DNA from: Acetothermia bacterium 64_32
Lineage (GTDB): Bacteria; Bipolaricaulota; Bipolaricaulia; Bipolaricaulales; Bipolaricaulaceae
Assembly: GCA_001508155.1 (NCBI GenBank)
Contig: LGFI01000001.1
Location: 124,001-188,000 of the forward strand
Length of the DNA stretch: 64,000 nt
Direction of reading: 5' to 3'
The position numbers and the translations under genes were made by a program. Positions within the stretch are counted from its first letter, which is position 1, and each line of letters begins with the position of its first letter. Shown piece by piece: positions 24,740 to 33,295 of the stretch. The notes under the pieces were generated by a model, which was not told where the DNA came from, made no database searches, and saw nothing but the letters and a program-made list of their open reading frames with translations.

Positions 24740-25732
24740 TCAGTTAGGGCATCCGCATGAGCGGCGGCGGACGAGTTCGCAGGAGAGCACTATGAGCTGC
24801 GCCCCGGCCCCCTCCCCCCGCATGAGCTCAAGCAGCCTTTTGGCCGCCACCTTGCCCATCTCCCCCCGTGACACCCGCACGGTGGTGAGGGGCGGAACCA
24901 CATGAGGCGCCAGGTCCCCATCGTCAAACCCCACCACCGCTACCTCCTCCGGCACCCGGTGGCCCTTCTCCTCAAGGAACCTCATGGCCCCGATGGCCAT
25001 GTGGTCGTTGGCCGCAAAGATGGCTGTGGGAAGCGGACTTTGGGCTAACAGCTTCCGCATGGCTTTCTCAACTGACCAAGGCCCCCGCTCCCCTTCCGCT
25101 ATCAACCCCTCATCAAGTGGCATGCCCCGCTCTTCCATGGTTTGCAGATAGCCTGCAAGCCTTTCCCTAAAGCTCAGATCCGCCAGGGTCTCGGCGATGA
25201 AGGCAATCCTCCGGTGCCCATGGCTGATCAGGTGTTCCACGGCCAGCCGAGCACCTCCCACGTTGTCCCCCACCACGGCGTCCACCTGGGGCAGGTGGTT
25301 GTCCACCAACACCACGGGCACCCTTTCCTTAAGGGGCATGACGATGTCCTCCCCGATGTCGGTCCCCAGAAGCAGGACCCCATCCACCCGGCCCTCGACA
25401 ACGCTCTTTGGGATCCTGTGTTTTCTGAGCACGGAGAAGACCACATGATACCCCTCGGCATCCAAGGTGGCCTCGATGGCCTCCAGCACCGGCCCGTAAA
25501 AGGAGCCCTCCAAGGGAACATGTCGGGCATCGATCACCACGCCCACACACTGGGTCACCTTGGTGGCAAGCCCCCTGGCGTGGGCATTGGGGCGGAAGCC
25601 CAGTTCCCTGGCGATCTTTCGGATCCGTTCCCTCGTCTCCGGGCGCATCCTCCCCTTGCCCGAAAGGGCCCGTGAGACCGTGGAGGGTGAAACCCCGGCC
25701 CGCCGTGCCACATCCCTTATGGTAACCGCCAT
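24740..25732 (-). CDS. LacI-family transcriptional regulator of the transporter/glycosidase operon
   Basis: A 330-residue protein with a full LacI HTH (VTIRDVARRAGVSPSTVSRALSGKGRM) and effector domain, ending in a cysteine-containing RRRSCGC tail common in the family. FDDGDLAPHVVPPLTTVRV is the usual C-terminal block. It lies between the MttB-family gene and the transporter operon, all on the minus strand, and a double palindrome follows it within 60 nt. It probably represses the transporter and hydrolase genes until an oligosaccharide appears. Confidence 0.92.
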   Translation of the reverse strand: MAVTIRDVARRAGVSPSTVSRALSGKGRMRPETRERIRKIARELGFRPNAHARGLATKVTQCVGVVIDARHVPLEGSFYGPVLEAIEATLDAEGYHVVFSVLRKHRIPKSVVEGRVDGVLLLGTDIGEDIVMPLKERVPVVLVDNHLPQVDAVVGDNVGGARLAVEHLISHGHRRIAFIAETLADLSFRERLAGYLQTMEERGMPLDEGLIAEGERGPWSVEKAMRKLLAQSPLPTAIFAANDHMAIGAMRFLEEKGHRVPEEVAVVGFDDGDLAPHVVPPLTTVRVSRGEMGKVAAKRLLELMRGEGAGAQLIVLSCELVRRRSCGCPN

Positions 25733-25778
25733 GAAAGCCGATCTTAACCGTGGGCAAGCGCTGGCGCAACGGCTGGAA

Positions 25779-27221
25779 TTAGGGGAGGAGGATGGGGAAG
25801 GAACTCCTGATCTTGTGGTCGATCTCCTCCGGGATGAGCCGGGGCCTGGGCCGGGCCAGGATCCCCCGGGCGATCTCCCGTGCCCGGTCGCGGGTATTCC
25901 GTCTTCCGGCCCGTTCCCAGTCCGCCCGCAACGAGCGGTCCGCCGTCTTGGGGATGAAGAACTCCCCTGAGCGGGCGAACTTTAAGGTGTGGGGATGCGT
26001 AAGAAAATCCCCCCCAGGGCCCACCTCCCCGATCACCTCCACCGCCGTGGTCTCATCATCCACCCGGATCCCGGCCAGGGCCCGAAGCGCCATCCCGCAG
26101 ATGTCGTCGTCGATCACGTACTGCTCGGGCGCCACCGCCAGCATCGACTCCAGCATCCCCGCCGCATGGTGGATGAAGTTCCCCCCGGCAAGCGCCACCA
26201 GCACGATGTTGGCCGCCTTTTCATAGCCGGCCTGGATGTCCGGGGCCTTGGCCTCGGTGAGGCCGGCGTCGGAGTAGATCGGGACCCCGATGTGCCGGGC
26301 CAGCTGCACCGCCGCCGCGTTCATGAGCCCTGCCTCCACCGCCCCGCCCACATACCCCATCGTCCGGAAGTTGGTCGCCCCCGGCACCGGCCCGTACAAG
26401 ACCGGCGCCCCCTCCCTAATCCCCTGCACAAGCACGATCCCGGAAAGCTCCTCCGCATGCACCAGGGTGAGGAGCCCCGCCAAGGTCGCCGGGGCGGTGG
26501 CCCCGGTCACCGGGGCCGAGGAGAGCGCCACCGGGAGGCCCCTCTCCACCACCCGCCGCAAAACCTCCGCCACCCCCACGTCCACCTTAAGCGGCGAGAT
26601 CATCCACGAACACACAAACGAGATGAACGGCCGCGCCAAAAGCTCCCCCTCGCCCCCGGCGATCAGCGCCGCCAGCTCCACCACCTGGTCCACCGCCCGG
26701 GGGGAGGTGGCTGACTCCTGCACGTGCTTGGTGGTGCCCGAGAGGGCGGCGTAGAAGCTGTTCACGGTCAAGGCCTCCTTGGGGACATCGGTGCACACAA
26801 CCGGACACTGAAAGAAATGGACATTTTCTAAATTCTCCACCAAAAAGGCAAGATCTGCCTGATCCTGCAATGTGGTAGGGCGTGCTTGGCCGGCTTCCAG
26901 ATCGATGATCCTCACCGCTGCCCCACCGGTTCCCACGAAAACCTTGGCATCGCTTAGGTCCAACGTGTGTTCGGGCCTTCGGCCGTAGAGCACCACCCGA
27001 TGGGGGACCACCTTGAGGGCCTCCTCTACAAGCTTGGGGGGGATCTTAACGATGCCGGTCTTGAAATCGGCCTTAGCCCCCAAATCACTATAGATTTTGA
27101 GGAATCTCTCAGATTCCACCCGCAGGCCCACGCGCTTTAGCACCTCCAGGGCGGCCCGGTGGATCCTTTCGACCTGTTTCTCACTTAAAACCATAAACTT
27201 TCCGCCAACCGCCTCTTTCAC
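25779..27221 (-). CDS. Second MttB-superfamily methyltransferase, non-pyrrolysine
   Basis: About 480 residues, a paralogue of the protein at 10923 with matching blocks: VFVGTGGAAVRIIDLEAGQARPTTLQD, GYEKAANIVLVALAGGNFIHHAAG and GPGGDFLTHPHTLKFARSGEFF. There is no internal amber codon. The GTG at 27221 lies six nt after GAAGG. It sits between glutamine synthetase and a LacI gene and downstream of a betaine-type transporter, while the corrinoid protein it would need is encoded 15 kb away. A demethylase for the imported compound is the simplest reading. Confidence 0.88.
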   Translation of the reverse strand: MKEAVGGKFMVLSEKQVERIHRAALEVLKRVGLRVESERFLKIYSDLGAKADFKTGIVKIPPKLVEEALKVVPHRVVLYGRRPEHTLDLSDAKVFVGTGGAAVRIIDLEAGQARPTTLQDQADLAFLVENLENVHFFQCPVVCTDVPKEALTVNSFYAALSGTTKHVQESATSPRAVDQVVELAALIAGGEGELLARPFISFVCSWMISPLKVDVGVAEVLRRVVERGLPVALSSAPVTGATAPATLAGLLTLVHAEELSGIVLVQGIREGAPVLYGPVPGATNFRTMGYVGGAVEAGLMNAAAVQLARHIGVPIYSDAGLTEAKAPDIQAGYEKAANIVLVALAGGNFIHHAAGMLESMLAVAPEQYVIDDDICGMALRALAGIRVDDETTAVEVIGEVGPGGDFLTHPHTLKFARSGEFFIPKTADRSLRADWERAGRRNTRDRAREIARGILARPRPRLIPEEIDHKIRSSFPILLP

Positions 27222-27236
27222 GGCCACCTTCCTTAA

Positions 27237-28658
27237 TCAAAGGTCGTAATAAAGCACATATTCATAAGGATGGGGCTTATCGTAGAATTCCGCCACTTCC
27301 TCCTGCTTGGCCCTAAGCCACGCATCGAGCTGGTCTACGGTGAACACCCCTCCCCGGAGGAGGTAGTCGTGATCTTGCTCTAGGGCCTCGAGGGCCCCTG
27401 AGAGCGAACTAGGGGCGAACCTGATCTTGGCCCGCTCCTTTTGGGAAAGCCGGTAAAGGTTCTCCTCGCAAGGGCCGAAGCCTGACCGGCGGGGGTCGAT
27501 CCCCTGCTCGATCCCGTCCAAGCCGGCCATGAGCACCGCGGAGAAGGCCAAGTAAGGGTTACAGGTGGCATCGGGCGTGCGGAGCTCGATCCTCTGCTCG
27601 GCCGGATCGGTGATGTAGGAGGGGATGCGGATAGCGGCGCTTCTGTTGGCCAGGCCGAAGGTGAACGCCACCGGGGCCTCAAAGCCCGGGGTAAGCCTGC
27701 GGTAGGAGTTGGTGCTTGGGTTGGTGAAGGCCATGAGGCTCGGCCCATGGGCAAGGAGGCCCCCGATGTAATACAGCCCCAATTCGCTCATCCCTCCATA
27801 GCCGTTCGGATCGTAGAAGATATTCTTTCCCCCTTTGACCAGGTATTGATGGAGGTGCATCCCGTTCCCAGGATAGCCCGGGAGCGGTTTCGGCATGAAG
27901 GTCGCTGATTTTCCGTGCCGCCAGGCGATGTTGCGCACGGCGTATTTGATGAAGAGCGTATCGTCGGCCGCCCGCAGGAGCTCCTCGAATCCGATCTCGA
28001 TCTCCACCTCCCCCGCCCCGCCGATCTCGTGATGGTGATACCGCACCGGGATGCCTTCCCGCTCGAGATATGAGACGATGGCGCCTCGCAGCCCCATCAG
28101 GCGGTCGGCGGGTGGGGGAGCGTGATAACCATCCTTGGGCCCAAGGTAAAAACCGCCGCGGGAGTTCCCCCAAGGGGCCTCGCCCGACTCAACGTGGAAA
28201 CAGGCGCGATTCCGGTCGTAGGCGTAATCGACGTGATCGAAGATGTAGAACTCCAGCTCAGGGCTTAGGTAGCAGCGGTCGGCCACTCCACTCCCCCTCA
28301 GGTACTCCTCCGCCCGGCGGGCGGTCTGGCGTGGGTCCAGGGGGAAGGCCTCCCGCTTCCCACCCTTAACCTGCTGGATATCGCAAAGCAGGCTGAGGAC
28401 CTTCTCCCCCCAGAAGTCCTCCACCCTGGCAGTAGCAAGATCGGGCACAAGGAGCATGTCGCTCTGCTCTACCGCCCGATAACCGTAGTTGGAGGCGTCA
28501 AAGCCGACCCCTTTTTCCAAAAGCTCGCGGGTGAGCCGCCGGGCGGGGATGGTCACGTGGCGCAACCTCCCGACAAGGTCCACCGCCTTAAGGTCGATGA
28601 AGCCTATCCCCAGTTCCTCTACGGATTTCTTTGCCGATTCGAGTTCGCCCTGTGGCAT
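27237..28658 (-). CDS. glnA: Glutamine synthetase, type I
   Basis: A 473-residue enzyme that makes glutamine from glutamate, ammonia and ATP. Motifs seen: SPELEFYIFD (metal site), PGNGMHLHQYLVKGGKNIF, NPSTNSYRRLTPGFEAP and the RNRSAAIRIP-like ANRSAAIRIPSY. The C terminus PHPYEYVLYYDL is canonical. A tyrosine is present at the position of the adenylylation loop (EENLYRLSQKER). A GMAS-like role on methylamines is conceivable from context, but the sequence looks like ordinary GlnA. A strong hairpin lies just upstream. Confidence 0.93.
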   Translation of the reverse strand: MPQGELESAKKSVEELGIGFIDLKAVDLVGRLRHVTIPARRLTRELLEKGVGFDASNYGYRAVEQSDMLLVPDLATARVEDFWGEKVLSLLCDIQQVKGGKREAFPLDPRQTARRAEEYLRGSGVADRCYLSPELEFYIFDHVDYAYDRNRACFHVESGEAPWGNSRGGFYLGPKDGYHAPPPADRLMGLRGAIVSYLEREGIPVRYHHHEIGGAGEVEIEIGFEELLRAADDTLFIKYAVRNIAWRHGKSATFMPKPLPGYPGNGMHLHQYLVKGGKNIFYDPNGYGGMSELGLYYIGGLLAHGPSLMAFTNPSTNSYRRLTPGFEAPVAFTFGLANRSAAIRIPSYITDPAEQRIELRTPDATCNPYLAFSAVLMAGLDGIEQGIDPRRSGFGPCEENLYRLSQKERAKIRFAPSSLSGALEALEQDHDYLLRGGVFTVDQLDAWLRAKQEEVAEFYDKPHPYEYVLYYDL

Positions 28659-28672
28659 CCTGCCCCCAAGGA

Positions 28673-28700
28673 AAAAGGGGGGCCGTCCGGCCCCCCTTTT
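28673..28700 (-). terminator. GC-rich terminator-like hairpin between opu-type binding-protein gene and glnA
   Basis: Perfect 12 bp arms, AAAAGGGGGGCC (28673-28684) and GGCCCCCCTTTT (28689-28700), with loop GTCC. On the minus strand the stem is followed by five T, so it is a good intrinsic terminator directly after the binding-protein stop. glnA begins only 14 nt later, so it must rely on read-through or on a promoter I cannot see. Confidence 0.8.
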
Positions 28701-28702
28701 GG

Positions 28703-29647
28703 CTACTCCTGGATCAGGCCGTGCTCCAGGAGGTACTCGTGGGCGACCTCATCGGGCTCCAGCTTCTCGATGTCCACCTGGGCGTTGAGCTCCTGCCAGG
28801 CCCGCTGCCCTGCGGCCACCATCTCCGGGGTGGCGGGGAATACCCCCCCACCGGGGAAGGTGGCCACAAGCCCGTTCAGGATGTCGGCGATCTCGGGGTG
28901 CCTTTCGAGGACCTCCGCCCGCACGTAGGGCGTAAGGTCGTAGGGCGGGAAGAAACTCCGGTCGTCGGCGTAAACGATCCAGCCGTATTTTGCGATGGCG
29001 GCATCCGTCCCGAACACCATGGCCACGTCCACCTGGCGGTTGGCCAGCCCCATCAGGGAGGCCCCGGGGGCACCGGTCTTTAGGGAATCCGGATCGATCT
29101 TAAATCCGTAGAAGTTCTCCAGGGCCGGCAGGCCGTCGGGACGGGTGGAGAACTCGAAGTCGATGAAGGTAGGGACTTTGCCGCCGTTTTCGTTATACCA
29201 GGCCGCAAGATCTGAAAGGGTGGAAAGGCCGTGTTCTTGAGCATATTCCGGCCAGGAGGCCAGGGCGTAGGTGTTGTTGTTCCAGATGGGGTTGAGCCAC
29301 ACAAAGCCGTTTACCTCGTCGGCGGCCTTAACTGCGTAGTAGAGGCAGGTGTTGCTCATCCCGGGGTAGAACTTGTACCCCAGGTGCACCATCCAGGCGG
29401 TCCCGGTGTAGTCGGCACAGACATCGATGTCGCCGTTTTCCATCCCCTCCCTCAGGGCCATCGAAGACAGGTCAAAAGCCCGCTCCACCTGGAAGCCGTT
29501 TGCCTCAAGCAGCTGGGCCATCAGCTCCCCGACGATGTACTGCTCGGTGAAGTTCTTGCAGCCCACCACGATCCTTTCGGCGGCCAGGCCCACCAGGGCG
29601 CCCCCCGCCAGGGCCACGACCACAAGCAGAATCTTCAGGTTACACAT
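28703..29647 (-). CDS. Glycine betaine/choline-type substrate-binding protein (OpuAC/OpuCC family)
   Basis: About 314 residues with a signal peptide (ILLVVVALAGGALVGLAAER). VVGCKNFTEQYIVGELMAQLLEANG is the N-terminal signature of the QAT-type family, and the repeat of FGTDAAIAKYGWIVYADDRSFFPPYDLTPYVR fits the second lobe. AGGAGGTG lies four nt before the ATG. It binds a quaternary ammonium compound or a similar osmolyte. It is encoded with two permeases and a CBS-ATPase, and next to an MttB-family gene. Confidence 0.9.
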   Translation of the reverse strand: MCNLKILLVVVALAGGALVGLAAERIVVGCKNFTEQYIVGELMAQLLEANGFQVERAFDLSSMALREGMENGDIDVCADYTGTAWMVHLGYKFYPGMSNTCLYYAVKAADEVNGFVWLNPIWNNNTYALASWPEYAQEHGLSTLSDLAAWYNENGGKVPTFIDFEFSTRPDGLPALENFYGFKIDPDSLKTGAPGASLMGLANRQVDVAMVFGTDAAIAKYGWIVYADDRSFFPPYDLTPYVRAEVLERHPEIADILNGLVATFPGGGVFPATPEMVAAGQRAWQELNAQVDIEKLEPDEVAHEYLLEHGLIQE

Positions 29648-29732
29648 ACTCACCTCCTAAAATTCCCTCTACTTCCTTTTTTTGGAACAGCTCCTCTCTT
29701 CCGGGCTTCGTCTTTTAGGGTTAACCACCTCC

Positions 29733-30467
29733 TTATGCCTGGGATTTTTTGACCTTGAGCCCCTTTGGGGTGAGCCGGTCCTCTAAGGCGTCGAGGAGGA
29801 AGTCCAGGACGATGGCCAGGGCGGCGGTGGGGGCCGCCCCTTGGAGGGTGATGAGGGGCTGGCGGGACAGGACCCCGGTGAGGATGATCCTCCCCAGCCC
29901 GGCCCCGCCCACCAAGACGGCCAGGGCGGCGGTGCCCACGTTCACCACGGTAGAGGTGCGGATGCCGGCCATGATCACCGGGCGGGCCAAGGGGAGTTCT
30001 ATCCTGCGGACGATCTGCCCCCGGGACATCCCCATGCCCTGGGCGGCCTCGATGATGGCCGGGTCGATGGAGCGGAAGCCGGCGTAGGTATTGCGCAGGA
30101 TGGGAAGCAGCCCGTAGACGAACAGGGCCACCACCACCGCCCACAGCCCGAACCCGAGTATCGGGGCCATCAGGGCGATCAAGGCCATGGAGGGGATGCA
30201 TTGGCCCATCCCCGCCGCCCCCACCACCACGGTGGAAAGCCGCGTCCTCTGGGCCCACGGCCTGCTCACCACCACCCCCAAGGAGACCCCTACCACGATG
30301 GCGATGAGCTCCCCCAGCCCCACGTACTTGAGATGGACCCCGGTCTCCCTAAGGAGGTCCTGGCCGGTGAAGGTGCTGTAGATCCCGAGTTTGCCGATCC
30401 CGGTGATCCAAATCGCAAGGCCGATGAAGGTGCCCAAAAGCACGAGGAAGACGATACGCCGCCTCAT
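29733..30467 (-). CDS. OpuB/OpuC-type ABC transporter permease
   Basis: A 244-residue membrane protein of the betaine/carnitine/choline group with GLLPILRNTYAGFRSIDPAIIEAAQGMGMSRGQIVRRIELPLARPVIMAGIRTS, the EAA loop of these permeases. It overlaps the ATPase gene by 4 nt. It is paralogous to the permease at 31579, so the system has a heteromeric channel like OpuCB/OpuCD. Confidence 0.92.
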   Translation of the reverse strand: MRRRIVFLVLLGTFIGLAIWITGIGKLGIYSTFTGQDLLRETGVHLKYVGLGELIAIVVGVSLGVVVSRPWAQRTRLSTVVVGAAGMGQCIPSMALIALMAPILGFGLWAVVVALFVYGLLPILRNTYAGFRSIDPAIIEAAQGMGMSRGQIVRRIELPLARPVIMAGIRTSTVVNVGTAALAVLVGGAGLGRIILTGVLSRQPLITLQGAAPTAALAIVLDFLLDALEDRLTPKGLKVKKSQA

Positions 30468-31582
30468 CCCTGGCCCTCCTCACGGTAGCTCTCCCGCAGG
30501 ACCTCGTGCAGTCGCCTGAAGGTGAGAAGTCCCCTCAGCCTCCCCTCCCCGTCCACCACCGCCAGGTTCCCCACGGCGCTCTCGAACATCAGGGACAAGG
30601 CCTCGTTGAGGGGGGTATCGGGGGTGGCGAGCACCGAATAGGGGGTCATGACCTCGGCCACCCTCCCTTCGGGGCGCAGGTTGGTGCGGTTGAGCCAGCC
30701 TAAGAAACGCCCCTCCCGGTCCACCACCGGGAGGAAGTTCACCCCCAGCCGCTCCAGCCGCTCCCGGGCCTCGGCCAGGGGCTTGCTTGCCTCCACGGTG
30801 GGGGGCTTTTCCTCCATCACCTCGCGCACCCGCAACAGTCTCAGGGCCTTGAGGGTTCGGTCGGCCCCCACGAAGTCCCGGACGAACCCGTCCTTGGGGT
30901 GGGCGAGGAGCTCGGCCGGGGTGGCATACTGGACCAGGCGCCCCTCCCGCATCAGGGCGATGCGGTCCCCCAGCTTCACGGCCTCGTTGATGTCGTGGGT
31001 GACGAACACGATGGTCTTCTTTATCTCGGCCTGGATCCTCAGGAACTCGTCCTGGAGCCGCTCCCGCGTTATGGGATCGATGGCGCCAAACGGCTCGTCC
31101 ATGAGGAGGATGGGGGGGTCGGCCCCCAGGGCCCGGGCCACCCCCACCCGCTGCCTTTGCCCCCCTGAGAGCTCGGCCGGGTACTTTTTGGAGAACTCCT
31201 CCGGGGGGACCAGGCCCACCAGCTCCAGGAGCTCCTCCACCCTCCTTCGGATCCTCTCCTTGGGCCAGCGGAGGAGCCTGGGCACGGTGGCGATGTTTTC
31301 CCCCACGGTCATGTGGGGGAAGAGGCCGATCTCCTGGATGGCGTATCCGATCCCCCGGCGCAGGTCGTTCGGGTCCACCTTGTAGATGTCCACCCCGTCC
31401 ACGGTGATCCGGCCGGAGGAAAGGGGGATCAGGCGGTTTATCATCTTCAGGGTGGTGGTCTTCCCACAGCCGGATGGCCCAAGGAGCACGCAGAACTCCC
31501 CTTTTGCCACCTGCAGGGTGACCCCTCTTACCGCCTCGGTCCCGTCCGGGTAGACCTTGGTGACCTCCTCCAGCCTTATCAT
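30464..31582 (-). CDS. OpuCA/ProV-type ABC transporter ATPase with CBS pair
   Basis: About 372 residues: ABC domain at 1-240 (Walker A LLGPSGCGKTTTLKMIN, signature PAELSGGQRQRVGVARAL, Walker B ILLMDEPFGAIDP) and two CBS domains at about 255-370. In OpuA-type transporters the CBS pair senses ionic strength or c-di-AMP. The ATG at 31582 overlaps the upstream permease stop (ATGA). Confidence 0.94.
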   Translation of the reverse strand: MIRLEEVTKVYPDGTEAVRGVTLQVAKGEFCVLLGPSGCGKTTTLKMINRLIPLSSGRITVDGVDIYKVDPNDLRRGIGYAIQEIGLFPHMTVGENIATVPRLLRWPKERIRRRVEELLELVGLVPPEEFSKKYPAELSGGQRQRVGVARALGADPPILLMDEPFGAIDPITRERLQDEFLRIQAEIKKTIVFVTHDINEAVKLGDRIALMREGRLVQYATPAELLAHPKDGFVRDFVGADRTLKALRLLRVREVMEEKPPTVEASKPLAEARERLERLGVNFLPVVDREGRFLGWLNRTNLRPEGRVAEVMTPYSVLATPDTPLNEALSLMFESAVGNLAVVDGEGRLRGLLTFRRLHEVLRESYREEGQG

Positions 31583-32253
31583 CTTTTCCGCGCCCTCTTC
31601 AGCCCTTCCGGGGTGAGCCACCTCTCCAGGAGCCCCAGGAGCCCATCGGCGGCCCAGGCGAGCAGGGTGAGGGCTACCGCCCCGGTGATGATCAGGTCCA
31701 TCCTGAGGTTGCGCAGGCCGCGGAAGATGGGGACACCCAGGCCGCCTGCCCCGATCATGGCGGCGATGGCCGCGATCCCGATGTTGATCACCACCGCGTT
31801 CCTCAGGCCGGCCATGATCACCGGGGTGGCCAGGGGGAGCTTGATCCGGGTGAGGATCTGAAGCTCGGACATCCCCATCCCCCGACCGGCCTCCACCACC
31901 GCCGGGTCCACCTCCTTGATCGCCGTGTAGGTATTGCGGATCACCGGGAGGAGCCCGTACAAGACGAGGGCGGTCACCGCCACCCCAAACCCATAGGACT
32001 TGAGCCCCAGGGCGGCGAAAAGCGGCATCAGAAAGCCGAACATGGCCAGGCTGGGGATGGTCATGATGATGTCAGAGAGGTAAAGGACGACGTCGGCGAT
32101 CTTTTCCCTCCCCCTCCCCGTGATCCAGATCCCCAGGGCCACCGCGATGATCAAGGAGATCCCGTTTGCCACCAGGATTATGTACAGGTGCTGAAGCGTC
32201 CACCCGGAGAGAAGATCTGGCCGCCGAAGAAGGAATTGCCAAGCCTCTGCCAC
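31579..32253 (-). CDS. OpuB/OpuC-type ABC transporter permease (first gene of operon)
   Basis: About 224 residues with YGLLPVIRNTYTAIKEVDPAVVEAGRGMGMSELQILTRIKLPLATPVIMAGLRNA as EAA loop. I chose the GTG at 32253, six nt after GGGAGGT. Upstream in-frame starts fall inside the promoter. It opens the betaine-type transport operon and diverges from folD. Confidence 0.92.
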   Translation of the reverse strand: MAEAWQFLLRRPDLLSGWTLQHLYIILVANGISLIIAVALGIWITGRGREKIADVVLYLSDIIMTIPSLAMFGFLMPLFAALGLKSYGFGVAVTALVLYGLLPVIRNTYTAIKEVDPAVVEAGRGMGMSELQILTRIKLPLATPVIMAGLRNAVVINIGIAAIAAMIGAGGLGVPIFRGLRNLRMDLIITGAVALTLLAWAADGLLGLLERWLTPEGLKRARKR

Positions 32254-32275
32254 CGGACTACCTCCCGTACCCCCC

Positions 32276-32304
32276 ATCTTATAACAAAACTTTCCATTTG
32301 TCAA
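32276..32304 (-). promoter_or_regulatory. Promoter of the betaine-type transporter operon
   Basis: TTGACA (32299-32304) and TAAGAT (32276-32281) on the minus strand with 17 bp spacing. It is arranged back to back with the folD promoter in a short divergent region. Confidence 0.7.
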
Positions 32305-32340
32305 GAATGAAAAACTTCTTTCAAAGCTTTACCCCGTGGG

Positions 32341-32369
32341 TTGGACTTCCCCTTTAGTCTTGTTATAAT
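32341..32369 (+). promoter_or_regulatory. Promoter of the folD operon
   Basis: TTGGAC (32341-32346) and TATAAT (32364-32369) with 17 bp spacing. The -10 is perfect and the -35 moderate. Transcription would start near 32376, about 40 nt before the folD start. Confidence 0.7.
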
Positions 32370-32417
32370 GCTTGCAGAATTTGCGCTCAAGAATTTTTTC
32401 TTTCAAAAGGAGGGAGG

Positions 32418-33293
32418 GTGTTCATTGAGGGGAAGCGGGTGGCTGAGGGGATAAGGGAGTGGGTGCGGCGGGAGGTCGAGGGGTTGCGGGGGCGGGGGGT
32501 GGAGCCGACCCTGGCCCCGCTTTTGGTGGGGGGGGACCCCGGGGCCGAGTTATATTTCCGCACCAAGAGGCGGCTGGCTGAAAAGCTCGGGATCCGCTTT
32601 CGGGGCGTGGAGCTTCCAGGGGATGTCCCCCAGGAGGAGGTCATCCGCGTCGTCAGGGGGCTCGGGGGGGATGAAGGCGTCCACGGGCTTTTCGTGGAGT
32701 TCCCCCTGCCGGGGCACATCGACCCAGGTGAGGTGGTTCGGGCCATCCCTCCGGAGAAGGACGTCGACTGTGTTCACCCGGTGAACCTGGGGAAGCTCCT
32801 TTTCGGTGGGGCGGCTTCGGGCACCTACGCTGAACTCAGGGCGCGAGAGGACATGTTCCTTCCGACGACCCCTCAGGCGGTGATGGAGCTCCTTTCTGCC
32901 TATGGGGTGGGGCTTTCCGGAAAAGAGGCGGTGGTTGTAGGCGGGGGGGCGGTGGGCCTCCCCCTTTCGGTGCTCCTCCTGCGGGAGGGGCTCTCCACGG
33001 TCACCGTCTGCGATCGCAACACCCCTGATCTTGGGGCGGTCACCCGGCGGGCGGACGTCCTGTGCGTGGCGGTGGGGCGGCCTGGGCTCATCCGGGGGGA
33101 TATGATCAAAGAGGGGGCGGTGGTGGTGGACATCGGGGTCAACCCCACCCCGGGCGGCATCGTCGGGGATGTGGACCTCGATAGCGCGGGGGAGGTGGCG
33201 AGCTACATCACCCCGGTCCCCGGCGGCGTGGGGCCGGTAACCACCGCCCTCATCATGGCCCATACCGTCCAGGCGGCTAAAAGGCTTTCTTGA
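32418..33293 (+). CDS. folD: Methylenetetrahydrofolate dehydrogenase/cyclohydrolase, divergent
   Basis: A 291-residue bifunctional enzyme linking formyl-THF to methylene-THF. The catalytic lysine is present in ELYFRTKRRLAEKLG. Several usually fixed motifs differ: the family VQLPLP is VEFPLP, DVDGF is DVDCV, PCTP is PTTP, and the GRS nucleotide-binding motif is GGGAVGLP. The C-terminal ITPVPGGVGPVTTALI is intact. The loss of the Arg and Ser that hold the NADP phosphate suggests NAD use. GTG start after AAAGGAGGGAGG. It heads a one-carbon operon. Confidence 0.9.
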   Translation: MFIEGKRVAEGIREWVRREVEGLRGRGVEPTLAPLLVGGDPGAELYFRTKRRLAEKLGIRFRGVELPGDVPQEEVIRVVRGLGGDEGVHGLFVEFPLPGHIDPGEVVRAIPPEKDVDCVHPVNLGKLLFGGAASGTYAELRAREDMFLPTTPQAVMELLSAYGVGLSGKEAVVVGGGAVGLPLSVLLLREGLSTVTVCDRNTPDLGAVTRRADVLCVAVGRPGLIRGDMIKEGAVVVDIGVNPTPGGIVGDVDLDSAGEVASYITPVPGGVGPVTTALIMAHTVQAAKRLS

Positions 33294-33295
33294 AA

